Counted from the stretch's first letter, positions 26,922 through 36,911 are shown. The stretch is DNA of 64,000 nt from Imperialibacter sp964351395 (GCA_964351395.1 CAYGOF010000001.1:62001-126000); one strand, 5' to 3'. Notes: generated by a model from the letters alone, not told the origin. Program-made: numbers and translations.

Positions 26922-28784
26922 ATGAGTACTACTAAAGCCCAGGAAGCAAAAGCGCCAAAAGTGTTGAAGAAAATCAGCAAAAAAGAAATGAAGGACACAT
27001 TGCTGGTGGAAATCGCCTGGGAAGTTCTTAATCAGGTAGGAGGCATCTATACCGTCATACGATCAAAAGTACCAGCCACCATGCCTAAGTGGGGCAATAA
27101 TTATTGTTTATTAGGCCCTTATTTTAAACACCACGTAGCAGCAGAATTTGATCCGATAGACGACTTTTCTGATCCATTCGGAAAGGCTGTACTAAAAATG
27201 CGTGAAAAGGGATTTGAGGTGCACTATGGATATTGGCTAGTTACTGGTCGGCCGAGAGCAGTGCTTTTTAACCTGGGCAGCATCTGGGACAAGCTTGGCG
27301 AGATCAAATACCTTTTATGGGAACACCATGGTATCACCACGCCAGCTGAAGATCACCTGATCGACCAGGTAGTAGCATTCGGCGAGTGCATCAAAATATT
27401 TCTTGAAGAGCTTTCTCTCGGCAGTGCCAAAAAGAAACAAATCATAGCGCACTTTCACGAGTGGATGGCCGCCTCTTGTATCCCTGATATCAGGCGGCAA
27501 AAAATGCCTATAACCACGGTTTTCACAACACATGCTACCTTACTGGGTCGCTACCTTGCTATGAATAGCGCCGACTTTTACCAGCACCTTCCTTTTATGG
27601 ACTGGTCGAAAGAAGCTACTAATTTTAATGTGGAGGCCATTGCCAACCTGGAACGGGCTGCGGCTCATGGAGCTCAGGTGTTTACCACCGTTAGTGATGT
27701 GACGGCACAGGAATGCAAATACCTGCTGGGAAGGACTCCTGACGTGATATTGCCTAATGGCATTAACAATCAACGATTTGAAGCCTTGCATGAGTTTCAA
27801 AATCTTCACAGAGAGTACAAAGAAAAGATTCATCAATTCTCAATGGCTCATTTCTTTAAGAGCTATACATTTGACCTTGATAACACACTATACTTCTTTA
27901 CTTCCGGTCGGTATGAGTATCGAAACAAAGGATTTGACCTGGCGCTGGAAGCATTGGCCAGGCTAAACTGGCGATTAAAGAACGAGGGAAGTGAAATGAC
28001 GGTCGTAATGTTCTTCATTACCAAGCAGCCATTCCACAGTATCAACCCGGACATCCTGCACAGCAGAGCCGTGCTAGAAGAGCTAAGACAAACAACTGAT
28101 GCTATTAAGAAGCAAGTAGGCGAGCGTTTATTCTATTCAGCAGCCTCTAGCGATGACCATAGATTACCTATGCTCAACGACTTCGTCGATGACTACTGGA
28201 GACTGCGCTATCGAAGACTTTTACAGAGTTGGAAGACTGATCAACTGCCGCCTGTTGTCACTCACAACCTCGTAGACGACGGAGGAGATGATATTCTCAA
28301 CTTCCTAAGATCATCGAGCCTTGTTAATCATAAAGACGACAGGGTAAAAATTGTTTATCACCCTGATTTTGTCAATTCTACCAATCCTCTGTTCGGCATG
28401 GAATATGGCCAGTTTGTCAGAGGTTGTCATATGGGTGTTTTTCCAAGCTATTATGAGCCATGGGGCTACACTCCTTTGGAATGTATTGCAAGTGGTGTGC
28501 CTGCCATCACCAGTGACCTCGCAGGCTTTGGTGATTACGTAATGCATAATATGAAAGACCACAATGCCCATGGTATTTACGTAGTCAATAGGCAAAAAAG
28601 AAACTTCAATCAAGCGGCAGATCAGCTAGCCTTTCAGATGTACAAATTCATTACGATGAATCGTAGAGAAAGGATCACCCTGAGAAATAAAGTAGAAAGC
28701 ACGTCGGTCTACTTTGACTGGACCACCCTCACTAAATACTACGACCAGGCCTACCAGTTAGCGCTTGATAGGATGAAAGCCTAG
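26922..28784 (+). CDS. Glycogen synthase, eukaryote-type GT3 family
   Basis: A 620-aa glycosyltransferase that extends alpha-1,4-glucan from a nucleotide-glucose. It is the GYS/GT3 type, not bacterial GlgA: the N-terminus has LVEIAWEVLNQVGGIYTVIR, and the body has IAHFHEWMAASCIP, TTHATLLGRYLA, ILPNGIN and the C-terminal acid motif YEPWGYTPLECIASGVP with two Glu residues. GT3 enzymes occur in a number of Bacteroidota and should accept UDP-glucose. The first 20 residues are Lys/Ala rich and probably disordered. It stands alone with its own terminator. Confidence 0.93.
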   Translation: MSTTKAQEAKAPKVLKKISKKEMKDTLLVEIAWEVLNQVGGIYTVIRSKVPATMPKWGNNYCLLGPYFKHHVAAEFDPIDDFSDPFGKAVLKMREKGFEVHYGYWLVTGRPRAVLFNLGSIWDKLGEIKYLLWEHHGITTPAEDHLIDQVVAFGECIKIFLEELSLGSAKKKQIIAHFHEWMAASCIPDIRRQKMPITTVFTTHATLLGRYLAMNSADFYQHLPFMDWSKEATNFNVEAIANLERAAAHGAQVFTTVSDVTAQECKYLLGRTPDVILPNGINNQRFEALHEFQNLHREYKEKIHQFSMAHFFKSYTFDLDNTLYFFTSGRYEYRNKGFDLALEALARLNWRLKNEGSEMTVVMFFITKQPFHSINPDILHSRAVLEELRQTTDAIKKQVGERLFYSAASSDDHRLPMLNDFVDDYWRLRYRRLLQSWKTDQLPPVVTHNLVDDGGDDILNFLRSSSLVNHKDDRVKIVYHPDFVNSTNPLFGMEYGQFVRGCHMGVFPSYYEPWGYTPLECIASGVPAITSDLAGFGDYVMHNMKDHNAHGIYVVNRQKRNFNQAADQLAFQMYKFITMNRRERITLRNKVESTSVYFDWTTLTKYYDQAYQLALDRMKA

Positions 28785-28798
28785 CGATATACGAGCAC

Positions 28799-28830
28799 AA
28801 AAAAAGCGCCCTTTACAGGGCGCTTTTTTT
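28799..28830. terminator. Bidirectional terminator, glycogen synthase / tsf
   Basis: AAAAAAGCGCCCT and AGGGCGCTTTTTT pair perfectly around a short loop, with A and T runs on opposite sides, so it can end both converging transcripts. Confidence 0.92.
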
Positions 28831-28855
28831 ACATCTATTAATGATAATTCAAACC

Positions 28856-29686
28856 TTATCCGATAGATATTCTTTTGAATTCAGTTACTGTCAATCCCTT
28901 ATTAACACTATCAAGGTACTGAGCGATCGTCTTTGAGTTGTCTTTAACGAAAGCCTGGCTAAGTAAAGTGTTCTCTTTGAAGAACTTATTCAATTTACCA
29001 AGCGCAATCTTTTCGATCATTTCCTCAGGCTTACCCTCCTGACGAGCGATGTCTTTACCGATCTCAATTTCCTTCTCAATAACAGCTTTATCAACACTGT
29101 TTTGGTCAACTGCAATGGGGTTCATGGCAGCAATCTGCATACCCACGTCACGTCCAGCATCAACAACGTCGGCACTATTACCGCCCTTCAAGGCCACCAA
29201 CACGCCCAATTTACTTCCAGCATGAATGTACGAAACAACTGTTTCAGCCTCCATTACTTCGTAAGCAGAAATCTCTAGCTTCTCACCAATCTTACCCACC
29301 AGTTCGATGATCTTCTCATCCACTGTAAGATCACCAGCTTTCATAGCTTTCAGGTCTTCTACTGAGTTGGGTGACTTCTCAAATGCAATGTCAATAATTG
29401 TCTTGCCAAGCTTGATGAATTCTTCGTTTTTAGCAACAAAATCAGTTTCGCATGTGAGCGAAATAAGAACTGCTTTTGTATTGCTATCATTAGTGCGCAC
29501 AAAAACGGATCCTTCTGTTGTTTCACGATCAGAACGTGAAGCAGAAACTTTCTGGCCCTTTTTTCTAAGGATTTCAATTGCTTTTTCAAAGTCACCTTCT
29601 GATTCTGTAAGTGCTTTCTTACAATCCATCATGCCGGCGCCAGTCATTTGGCGTAACTTGTTTACGTCTTGTGCAGTGATTGCCAT
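28856..29686 (-). CDS. tsf: Translation elongation factor Ts
   Basis: A 276-aa guanine-nucleotide exchange factor that reloads EF-Tu with GTP. The UBA-like N-terminus has VNKLRQMTGAGMMDCKKAL, and the core has the TDFVAKNEEF motif that contacts EF-Tu. It lies downstream of rpsB, with a 115-base gap holding a strong hairpin. Length is normal for the family. Confidence 0.98.
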   Translation of the reverse strand: MAITAQDVNKLRQMTGAGMMDCKKALTESEGDFEKAIEILRKKGQKVSASRSDRETTEGSVFVRTNDSNTKAVLISLTCETDFVAKNEEFIKLGKTIIDIAFEKSPNSVEDLKAMKAGDLTVDEKIIELVGKIGEKLEISAYEVMEAETVVSYIHAGSKLGVLVALKGGNSADVVDAGRDVGMQIAAMNPIAVDQNSVDKAVIEKEIEIGKDIARQEGKPEEMIEKIALGKLNKFFKENTLLSQAFVKDNSKTIAQYLDSVNKGLTVTEFKRISIG

Positions 29687-29726
29687 TGTTATATATACGT
29701 TAATGTTTTATAGAAATGCTTTAAAC

Positions 29727-29765
29727 AAAAATTGAACACCGAAGGATCTCCAATGTTCAATTTTT
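29727..29765 (-). terminator. Hairpin between rpsB and tsf
   Basis: A perfect 12-bp stem (AAAAATTGAACA/TGTTCAATTTTT) with a 15-base loop and a T-run on the minus strand. It lies between rpsB and tsf and could act as a terminator or attenuator that lowers tsf expression from the ribosomal-protein transcript. Confidence 0.75.
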
Positions 29766-29801
29766 CCAAATCTATCCGTTGCCGGATAAAATGTATACTA
29801 A

Positions 29802-30578
29802 TTAATCTTTTGATTCTTCTACTGCTTCTACTTCATCTACCCGACGCTTTTCGTCTTCATCTTCCTTAGACTTAGCATCATCTTTTTCTCTCTTGCGTTC
29901 GTTAAGACCTTCCTCAATTACTTCAGAGATATAAGACAAAATAAGTTTCACAGACTTATAAGCATCATCGTTACCAGGGATAGGGAAATCAACCTCATTT
30001 GGGTTAGAGTTCGTATCCACGATAGCAAACACAGGAATGTTAAGCTTTTGTGCTTCTTTCACTGCGATATGCTCACGCTTGATGTCCACAATGAAAAGAG
30101 CAGCTGGCAAACGAGTAAGATCGGCGATTCCACCCAATACTCTTTCTAGCTTTTCTTTTTCACGAGTCACCATCAAACGCTCTCTTTTGGCAAGACTAGT
30201 GAAGCTTTCTTCCTTCATCATCTTGTCAATTCCCTGCATTTTCTTCAGCGACTTGCGGATAGTAGCAAAGTTTGTAAGCATTCCACCCAACCAACGCTCA
30301 GTAGCATAAGGCATTTTCAGCTTTCTTGCTTCATCAGCGACCAGGTCTTTGGCCTGCTTTTTAGTAGCTACGAACATCACCTTACGGCCTGATCGTACTA
30401 CTTGCTTGAGTGCGTTAGACGCTTCTTCGAGGCACACAAGCGTTTTGTTAAGATCGATTATATGGATCCCATTCTTCTCCATGAAAATATACGGAGCCAT
30501 TTGGGGGTCCCACTTTCTCGTTAAGTGTCCGAAATGAACACCAGCGTCTAGTAAGTCCTTGTATTCTAGCTTAGCCAT
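29802..30578 (-). CDS. rpsB: 30S ribosomal protein S2 (uS2)
   Basis: A 258-aa small-subunit protein. It shows LLDAGVHFGHLTRKWDPQMAPYI near the N-terminus, WLGGMLTNF and the later PVFAIVDTNSNPN, all classic S2 segments. The C-terminal 30 residues form an acidic and basic tail (KSKEDEDEKRRVDEVEAVEE) that varies between species. It follows rpsI by 30 bases in the rplM-rpsI-rpsB-tsf cluster. Confidence 0.98.
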   Translation of the reverse strand: MAKLEYKDLLDAGVHFGHLTRKWDPQMAPYIFMEKNGIHIIDLNKTLVCLEEASNALKQVVRSGRKVMFVATKKQAKDLVADEARKLKMPYATERWLGGMLTNFATIRKSLKKMQGIDKMMKEESFTSLAKRERLMVTREKEKLERVLGGIADLTRLPAALFIVDIKREHIAVKEAQKLNIPVFAIVDTNSNPNEVDFPIPGNDDAYKSVKLILSYISEVIEEGLNERKREKDDAKSKEDEDEKRRVDEVEAVEESKD

Positions 30579-30608
30579 TAATTATATATAAAGTATATGA
30601 AATACTGA

Positions 30609-30995
30609 TTAACGCTTACTGAACTGGAATCTTCTACGGGCCTTAGCACGACCGTATTTCTTACGTTCAACCATGCGAGGGTCTCTGGTAAGGAAGCCTT
30701 CCTTCTTCAGTGTGGGACGGAATTCTTCGCTGATTTCGCAAAGCGCTCTGGAGATAGCCAAACGGATAGCCTCAGCCTGTCCTTTGATTCCTCCACCGTC
30801 GACATTGATTTTGATATCATACTTGCCAGACTCGCTAGTGAGTTCAAGTGGCTGCTGAACAATCAGACGAAGGATTTCCGAAGGGAAATACTCTTCAAGG
30901 CTTCTTTCGTTTACTTTGAAAGTACCTTTTCCGCTCTGAAGATATAATCTCGCTACGGAGGTCTTTCTTCTGCCTATGGTATTTATTACGTCCAT
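30609..30995 (-). CDS. rpsI: 30S ribosomal protein S9 (uS9)
   Basis: A 128-aa protein with TIGRRKTSVARLYL at the N-terminus, GGGIKGQAEAIRLAISRAL in the middle, and the basic C-terminal tail KYGRAKARRRFQFSKR that reaches the P-site tRNA. It lies 10 bases downstream of rplM. Confidence 0.98.
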   Translation of the reverse strand: MDVINTIGRRKTSVARLYLQSGKGTFKVNERSLEEYFPSEILRLIVQQPLELTSESGKYDIKINVDGGGIKGQAEAIRLAISRALCEISEEFRPTLKKEGFLTRDPRMVERKKYGRAKARRRFQFSKR

Positions 30996-31005
30996 TAACT
31001 AAATA

Positions 31006-31455
31006 CTAATATGTTACCTTAATTTCTTTTGGTTGTTGTGCAGCATGAGGGTGCTCAGTGCCAGCATAAACGTAAAGGTTGCGGAATTGCTCTCTGCCCA
31101 AGCTATTCTTTGGAAGCATTCCCCTTACAGCCATTTCTACAAGTCTTCTTGGGTCTTTTTCCAACACCATTCTAGGTGAAGCAAAACGCTGACCTCCAGG
31201 ATAACCTGTGTGACGGATGTACGTTTTATTATTCATCTTCTTGCCAGTTAGGCGAACCTTCTCAGCATTCAAAATGATGACATTATCTCCACAGTCCGCA
31301 TTCGGAGTGTAACTAGCCTTTGTCTTCCCGCGAAGAATGTTAGCTACCCGGCTTGAAAAACGACCAAGAATCTGATCGGCAGCATCAATCACTACCCAAT
31401 TCTTCTCAATTTTCGCCTTGCTAAGAGACTGTGTTTTGTAGCTTATCGTATCCAT
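31006..31455 (-). CDS. rplM: 50S ribosomal protein L13 (uL13)
   Basis: A 149-aa large-subunit protein and first gene of the cluster. Motifs: WVVIDAADQILGRFSSRVA, NIKR-equivalent RGKTKASYTPN, YIRHTGYPGG and the C-terminal LYVYAGTEHPHAAQQP. A clear promoter lies upstream at 31519-31550. Confidence 0.98.
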   Translation of the reverse strand: MDTISYKTQSLSKAKIEKNWVVIDAADQILGRFSSRVANILRGKTKASYTPNADCGDNVIILNAEKVRLTGKKMNNKTYIRHTGYPGGQRFASPRMVLEKDPRRLVEMAVRGMLPKNSLGREQFRNLYVYAGTEHPHAAQQPKEIKVTY

Positions 31456-31518
31456 TTATCGAAACAGCTTTAAATTCTTTATTGTGTACAGAATATACCT
31501 TGCCCTCAAAAAGGGACA

Positions 31519-31550
31519 CAAAGATAGAAGTATAAAAATTGAATTACAAT
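31519..31550 (-). promoter_or_regulatory. Promoter of the rplM-rpsI-rpsB-tsf cluster
   Basis: On the minus strand TTG, 20 bases, then TATCTTTG matches the Bacteroidota -33/-7 promoter. It lies about 65 bases upstream of the rplM start. Confidence 0.75.
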
Positions 31551-31611
31551 AATGGCCTGAAAATATTTAAGTTAGCCATATGTTTTAGCGTTGGAAACAT
31601 TAAGTAATCGC

Positions 31612-32322
31612 CTAACTATTCTTTGTCAACTGCTTGATCAACACTTCAAAATCTTTTGGGTAAGGTGCCACGGCGGCTACTTTTTTCCCATCAAGGTCCT
31701 TGAAGCCAATTTCGTAGGCATGCAACGCATATCTTTTAATTAATGGCTGTTCCTCCTCCAACTTACCCAGATTAAACTTGCGCTTCAGACTTGACAGGTA
31801 AAGCCACTTACCTCCATATAACTCATCGCAGGCTATAGGCGCACCGGCATGCGCACAATGCACCCTTACCTGATGCATACGACCTGTGAGTGGCTTACAA
31901 CTAAGCAATGTATGGTTCGAAAATGCTTTTACTGAATTGAGAATCGTTTCAGAAGGCTTCCCCTTTCGGTTGGGCTTCACCTCACCTTTGCCAGTTGTGA
32001 GCAGCGGCGCCGACACTTTATAGTCCTCAAATTTATGAATTCCATCAGTGAGGGCATGGTACACTTTAAACACCTTTCGTTTTTCGAACTGAATAGCCAG
32101 GCTCCTGTAAGCTTCCGGATTTTTTGCAACTGCAATTACGCCTGAGGTGTTTTTATCAAGACGGTGTGCGACCTGGGCTTCTGCAACATATTCCCGAGCA
32201 AGATCCAGCAAGTTGCGCTCACTTTGCCTGTCCATCAGCGTTGAAAGAAATGGAGGCTTGTTGACAAGTATATAGTTATCGTTCTCAAGCAATATCCAAT
32301 CCTCAAAGCGTTCTTTCTTCAT
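31612..32322 (-). CDS. RluA-family RNA pseudouridine synthase
   Basis: A 236-aa enzyme that isomerises uridine to pseudouridine in rRNA or tRNA. The catalytic Asp is in HRLDKNTSG, and the family's other motifs are LLTTGKGEVKPNRKGKPS, LTGRMHQVRVHCAHAGAPI and DELYGG. There is no S4 domain, so the target is not RluD-like for certain. A -7-type TAGCTTTG box lies at 32344-32351 on its strand, 22 bases upstream of the start, without a clear -33 element. Confidence 0.93.
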   Translation of the reverse strand: MKKERFEDWILLENDNYILVNKPPFLSTLMDRQSERNLLDLAREYVAEAQVAHRLDKNTSGVIAVAKNPEAYRSLAIQFEKRKVFKVYHALTDGIHKFEDYKVSAPLLTTGKGEVKPNRKGKPSETILNSVKAFSNHTLLSCKPLTGRMHQVRVHCAHAGAPIACDELYGGKWLYLSSLKRKFNLGKLEEEQPLIKRYALHAYEIGFKDLDGKKVAAVAPYPKDFEVLIKQLTKNS

Positions 32323-32438
32323 GAAGCAAAGTAATTCTGACTACAAAGCTATGATAGAAACACTAAAAACCCTCCATTGGTTGAATTAAGGTTGGCTTTA
32401 CCTGATATTTATTCTTCATTACATAAAAAAGAAAAAAC

Positions 32439-33899
32439 ATGAAAAGAGCGGCCTACCTATTTCTTGCCTCCTTGCTTTCCTGTCAGTCAATCGCCCAACC
32501 AGATGACTTCCTGAAAAATGTAGAAGCTGCCTACAACGACTTTTCAGAAAAGAGCATTACCGTAAGACGGTTTAAGCATAGTAATGTGGAGCCTTTACTC
32601 CTTGACTTAAAAGGAAAACCAGGTTTCACTGTTAACAAAGCTGGTCAAAGTACTGAAGGAAGGAATATTTACCTGGTAAAAACTGGCACCGGACCAGTAA
32701 AAGTGCTCTTATGGTCGCAAATGCATGGCGACGAAACTACTGCCACCAGGGTGTTGCTCGATCTTTTTAATTTTCTATCAGATAAAAGCACATTTACCAA
32801 AGAAAAAGAAGAACTATTAAAAGGAGTGACACTTTATTTCATTCCGATGCTGAACCCAGATGGCGCAGAACAGTTCCAGCGTAGAAATGCTCTGGGCATT
32901 GATATCAATAGGGACGCACTCAGATTGCAGTCTCCTGAATCAAGGCTTTTGAAGCATGTAAGAGATAGTCTAAATCCCGATTTTGGTTTTAATTTGCACG
33001 ATCAAAATCCGACTACCAGCGCCGGAAGCACAGGCAAGCCTGCCTCTCTCTCATTTTTGGCCCCTGCTTATAACGTTGCCAAAGACATCAATGAATCCAG
33101 AACAAGGGCTCTCCAGGTAATTGTTCAGCTTAACAAGCTGGTGCAAAATTACTTACCAGGCCACACTGGCCGGTACGACGACACATTTGAACCTCGGGCA
33201 TTTGGCGACAATATCCAAAAATGGGGAACCAGCACAATCCTTATAGAATGTGGTTCTTACCCAAATGATCCAGAGAAGCAGGTCATCAGAAAGGCCCATT
33301 TTCTCGCTCTGCTAGGCACACTGCAAAGTATTGGTAATGGCTCCTATAAAAACCTTGATCGCAACGACTACTTCAAAATACCAGAAAATGGTCACTATTT
33401 TACTGACTTGTTGGTTAAAAACGGACAGGTAGAACTAGAAGGTGCTTGGTATACGATGGATCTCGCTATTCGGCTGAGAGAAACCACCAGAAGTGACTTA
33501 AGAACATTTGATGTATCCGGCACTATTGACGACACTGGCGATATGTCAGTCTACTTTGGTTACGATGAGATTGATGCCAATGGAATGAAGATTTTACCTG
33601 GCAGGGTGTATCCCGAAACTTTCGAGACGATTGCATCAATACCAAGTTCAAAAATAGAGGGCTGGCTTAAAGAAGGATACACATATTTAAAGGTCACCAA
33701 CCCGAAAGGACGATTCACAGACTTGCCAATTAACATTATCAGTGCTTCAATATCGCCCGACAAAAACGTGTCCTTAGGAGATCCGGCTACTTTTATTGTA
33801 GTAGATGGTGATAAAGTCGTGTATTCAGTGGTAAATGGGATGGTTTACATAACAGATACCGGAAGTAACGAAATAAGGAACGGCATAATAACCAGGTAG
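32439..33899 (+). CDS. M14-family zinc carboxypeptidase, secreted
   Basis: A 486-aa metallopeptidase. The N-terminal signal (MKRAAYLFLASLLSCQSIAQ) could be cleaved after AQ or read as a lipoprotein signal at LLSC. Zinc ligands are the His and Glu of MHGDET and the His of FNLHDQN. FIPMLNPDGAEQFQRRN and INRDA are substrate-binding segments, and ILIECGSYPNDPE carries the catalytic Glu. The C-terminal 170 residues form a beta-rich domain. It probably trims peptides or peptidoglycan fragments in the periplasm. It is divergent from the pseudouridine synthase gene. Confidence 0.88.
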   Translation: MKRAAYLFLASLLSCQSIAQPDDFLKNVEAAYNDFSEKSITVRRFKHSNVEPLLLDLKGKPGFTVNKAGQSTEGRNIYLVKTGTGPVKVLLWSQMHGDETTATRVLLDLFNFLSDKSTFTKEKEELLKGVTLYFIPMLNPDGAEQFQRRNALGIDINRDALRLQSPESRLLKHVRDSLNPDFGFNLHDQNPTTSAGSTGKPASLSFLAPAYNVAKDINESRTRALQVIVQLNKLVQNYLPGHTGRYDDTFEPRAFGDNIQKWGTSTILIECGSYPNDPEKQVIRKAHFLALLGTLQSIGNGSYKNLDRNDYFKIPENGHYFTDLLVKNGQVELEGAWYTMDLAIRLRETTRSDLRTFDVSGTIDDTGDMSVYFGYDEIDANGMKILPGRVYPETFETIASIPSSKIEGWLKEGYTYLKVTNPKGRFTDLPINIISASISPDKNVSLGDPATFIVVDGDKVVYSVVNGMVYITDTGSNEIRNGIITR

Positions 33900-34046
33900 T
33901 GAAGGCTTAATAAATAAGGGGACTAAATACCTCAATAAATAAGAATCAAACAGAGACACTCTGATGAGGATTTATCAAAATAACCATGCCTTTTTTAGGG
34001 TTTCTATAAAATTATTGGCTTCTGATTAATCTCCTCGACAGCTACT

Positions 34047-34075
34047 TAGTCATTCCATGAAGAATGACTATTTTT
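34047..34075 (+). terminator. Terminator between M14 peptidase and ppc
   Basis: TAGTCATTC and GAATGACTA form a perfect 9-bp stem around CATGAA and are followed by TTTTT. It is about 150 bases past the peptidase stop and 70 bases before ppc. Confidence 0.7.
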
Positions 34076-34145
34076 GACTGCCCTCATTCATTTACCGCTG
34101 ACAGTGATGGGCCGCATTCACTGATTAGCTTTAAAATCACACCTT

Positions 34146-36911
34146 ATGATAGACGTACTGGAGCAGGTAAGGATTGAACTTGGAAAGCCTTACGAAGACC
34201 TCGCATTTTTACTAGAAGCCCTTAAAGAGGTATTAGCTGAAAATGGTGAAGAAGTAATCGCCTCCAAAATCCCCTGGATCAACAAAGTAAATTTTGCCAA
34301 TGCTGATGAGTTAAGCGAAAAAGAAATTCAGCTTTACTCACTTGTTTTTCAGATTGTCAACATGGTAGAAGTAAATGCAGCTGTTCAAAGCCGCAGGCAT
34401 CTCGAAGATCAATCGCTCCCAAGTATTAGCGGCCTATGGGCCAAAAACCTTCAGGCGTTAAAGGAAGCCGGGCTTAAGCCAAAGGACATTGCCAGCAAGC
34501 TATCAGAAATTTCGATTGAGCCAGTGCTCACAGCTCACCCCACTGAAGCCAAGAGAGCAACTGTTCTTGAACATCACCGGGAGCTCTACCTACTGATTGT
34601 ACAACGGGAAAACCAGATGTACACGAAAAAGGAACGTGAAAATATTAGACACAATATAAAACTGGTCCTTTATCGCCTTTGGAAAACTGGTGAGATATAT
34701 GTTGAAAAACCAGACGTAGCCTCAGAGCTCAGAAATATTCTTCATTACCTTGTCAATGTATTCCCCGAGGTGATTCCAGTCCTCGACAGGCGAATGATCC
34801 AGGCCTGGGACGACGCCGGATTTGACAAGTCTCTCCTTTTTGAAGGTAATACTTTCCCAAAAATCAGCTTTGGAGACTGGGTGGGTGGCGACAGAGATGG
34901 GCACCCGCTTGTTACCTCACAAGTGACAGCTGAAACCTTACAAACCCTCCGACTGAATGCCATTGTAGTGGTGAGACGCCGTCTGATGACCCTGGTTAAG
35001 CATTTGAGCCTAACCTGTGATATCGACAAAGTATATCCGCCATTAAGGGATCGTGCCTACCAATTAATGCATGAGCTTGGCGAAAAAGGCTCGCAGTCAT
35101 TACAAAGAAATAAAGGAGAAGCCTTCCGTCAGTTTGTCAATATTATGATGGCCCGCCTCCCCATCGACACAAAAAGAGGCCACGCTACTGAGCTGCAGGA
35201 GTTCAAAGGTGCTTATGCGGGTTCAAAGGAACTGATCGATGACTTAACGATTTTGAAGGATGCACTTATCGACTATGGTGCAAAATCTATTGCATACGAT
35301 GAGGTAATTGGGGCAATAAGAATTGTAGAGACATTCGGATTGCACCTGGCTCGCTTAGATGTGAGACAAAACAGTGCGTTTCATGACAAAGCGATAAGTC
35401 AGTTAATGGATGCTGCCGGACTGAAGGGTTCAGATTACCTCCAATGGAACGAAGAGGAAAGACTTGCTTTTCTGAACAAAGAATTAGCTTCGAACCGTCC
35501 TTTTGCCAACAAAAATGTGCCATTGGGCGAAAATGCCCAGGCTGTAGTCGACTGTTATAAGGTAGTAGAAGAACATATTTCCAAATATGGAACGGAGGGA
35601 ATTGGCTCACTTATCGTGAGCATGACCAGAAGTGTATCAGACTTACTTGCAGTATACGTATTGGCAAGAGAAGCCGGCCTCACCACCCAATCTGAAGAAG
35701 GACTTGTTTGCACACTACCTGTAGTTCCACTGCTCGAAACGATAGACGACCTGGAAAATGGCTCGCAAATCCTGACTGGGTTTTTAGAACACCCATTCAC
35801 AAAAAGAAGCCTTGAGTTCATTAAAACAAAAACCCAGGCAAGCACGCTCATGCAACAAGTGATGGTTGGCTATAGCGACAGTAACAAAGACGGCGGCATT
35901 ATGGCCAGCCAGTGGAATCTCTATAAGGCACAATCAAGATTGAGCCAAATTGGCCGCGATCTCGGAGTAAAAGTCATGTTCTTTCATGGAAAGGGTGGTT
36001 CTATTAGCCGTGGAGCGGGACCTACTCATTATTTTGTCAATGCACTTCCCCACTCTTCGCTGCAAGGCGCCATCAGACTAACCGAACAGGGAGAAACTAT
36101 TGCTCAAAAATATGCCAACAAGGTAAATGCGGAATACAATCTTGAGCTTCTGGTGGCTAGCACTACAGCACGCACCATTTTGGACGGAGTAACAGAAAGG
36201 AAATACCACCCCATGGCCGACACTCTTGAGCAGCTAGCCAATGAAAGCAAGGGTTACTACGAAAAACTAATGCATGAGGAAGGTTTCATTCAATTCTTTC
36301 GAGAAGCTACCCCAATCGATGCTATCGAGTCCAGTAAAATTGGATCAAGGCCAGCAAGGCGCTCTGGCACCAAAACACTGGAAGACTTACGGGCGATACC
36401 CTGGGTTTTTAGTTGGAGCCAATCGCGGTACAATATGACAAGCTGGTATGGTGTTGGCTCAACACTTCAAAACCTGAAGAAAAACAAGCCAGAGGCTTAT
36501 GCTGAGTTTAAGAAGGCCATTAAGTTCGATCCCCTGATCCGATATGTGCTCACTAACGTAGATACAAGCCTTGCATCAACCGATCAATCGATCATGCGTG
36601 AATACGCCTCCTTGGTGACTGACGAAACCGTTAGAGATAAGTTCTTGAATATTTTTATCACCGAGCTTAAAAAAACCAGTGAAGCGCTGGAAGATCTTTT
36701 GGGCAGACCCATGATGGAGAGAAGGCGGAACCATTACTATTCTAGTCTTTTGAGGGCCTCTCTGATGGATAACCTCCACAAAACACAGGTGAGTCTGCTA
36801 AAAAAATGGAGGAAGGAAAAGGAGACTGGGGCCAAAAATACCGATGCGACGTTAACCCATTTACTCGTTACCATTAATGCCATAGCCAGCGCGATGCGAA
36901 ACACAGGATAA
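34146..36911 (+). CDS. ppc: Phosphoenolpyruvate carboxylase
   Basis: A 921-aa cytoplasmic enzyme that carboxylates PEP with bicarbonate to oxaloacetate and so replenishes the TCA cycle. Catalytic segments are LTAHPTEAKR (His near 131), VGGDRDGHPLVT, VMVGYSDSNKDGG with the Lys, and FFHGKGGSISRGAGPT with the Gly/Arg loop. The C-terminus ends in the usual LLVTINAIASAMRNTG. Length and motif order are normal. Confidence 0.98.
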   Translation: MIDVLEQVRIELGKPYEDLAFLLEALKEVLAENGEEVIASKIPWINKVNFANADELSEKEIQLYSLVFQIVNMVEVNAAVQSRRHLEDQSLPSISGLWAKNLQALKEAGLKPKDIASKLSEISIEPVLTAHPTEAKRATVLEHHRELYLLIVQRENQMYTKKERENIRHNIKLVLYRLWKTGEIYVEKPDVASELRNILHYLVNVFPEVIPVLDRRMIQAWDDAGFDKSLLFEGNTFPKISFGDWVGGDRDGHPLVTSQVTAETLQTLRLNAIVVVRRRLMTLVKHLSLTCDIDKVYPPLRDRAYQLMHELGEKGSQSLQRNKGEAFRQFVNIMMARLPIDTKRGHATELQEFKGAYAGSKELIDDLTILKDALIDYGAKSIAYDEVIGAIRIVETFGLHLARLDVRQNSAFHDKAISQLMDAAGLKGSDYLQWNEEERLAFLNKELASNRPFANKNVPLGENAQAVVDCYKVVEEHISKYGTEGIGSLIVSMTRSVSDLLAVYVLAREAGLTTQSEEGLVCTLPVVPLLETIDDLENGSQILTGFLEHPFTKRSLEFIKTKTQASTLMQQVMVGYSDSNKDGGIMASQWNLYKAQSRLSQIGRDLGVKVMFFHGKGGSISRGAGPTHYFVNALPHSSLQGAIRLTEQGETIAQKYANKVNAEYNLELLVASTTARTILDGVTERKYHPMADTLEQLANESKGYYEKLMHEEGFIQFFREATPIDAIESSKIGSRPARRSGTKTLEDLRAIPWVFSWSQSRYNMTSWYGVGSTLQNLKKNKPEAYAEFKKAIKFDPLIRYVLTNVDTSLASTDQSIMREYASLVTDETVRDKFLNIFITELKKTSEALEDLLGRPMMERRRNHYYSSLLRASLMDNLHKTQVSLLKKWRKEKETGAKNTDATLTHLLVTINAIASAMRNTG

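Noticed and set aside
27315..28613. Antisense frames across the glycogen synthase gene
   Set aside because: The long plus-strand frame has clear family motifs throughout, so these are by-products of it.
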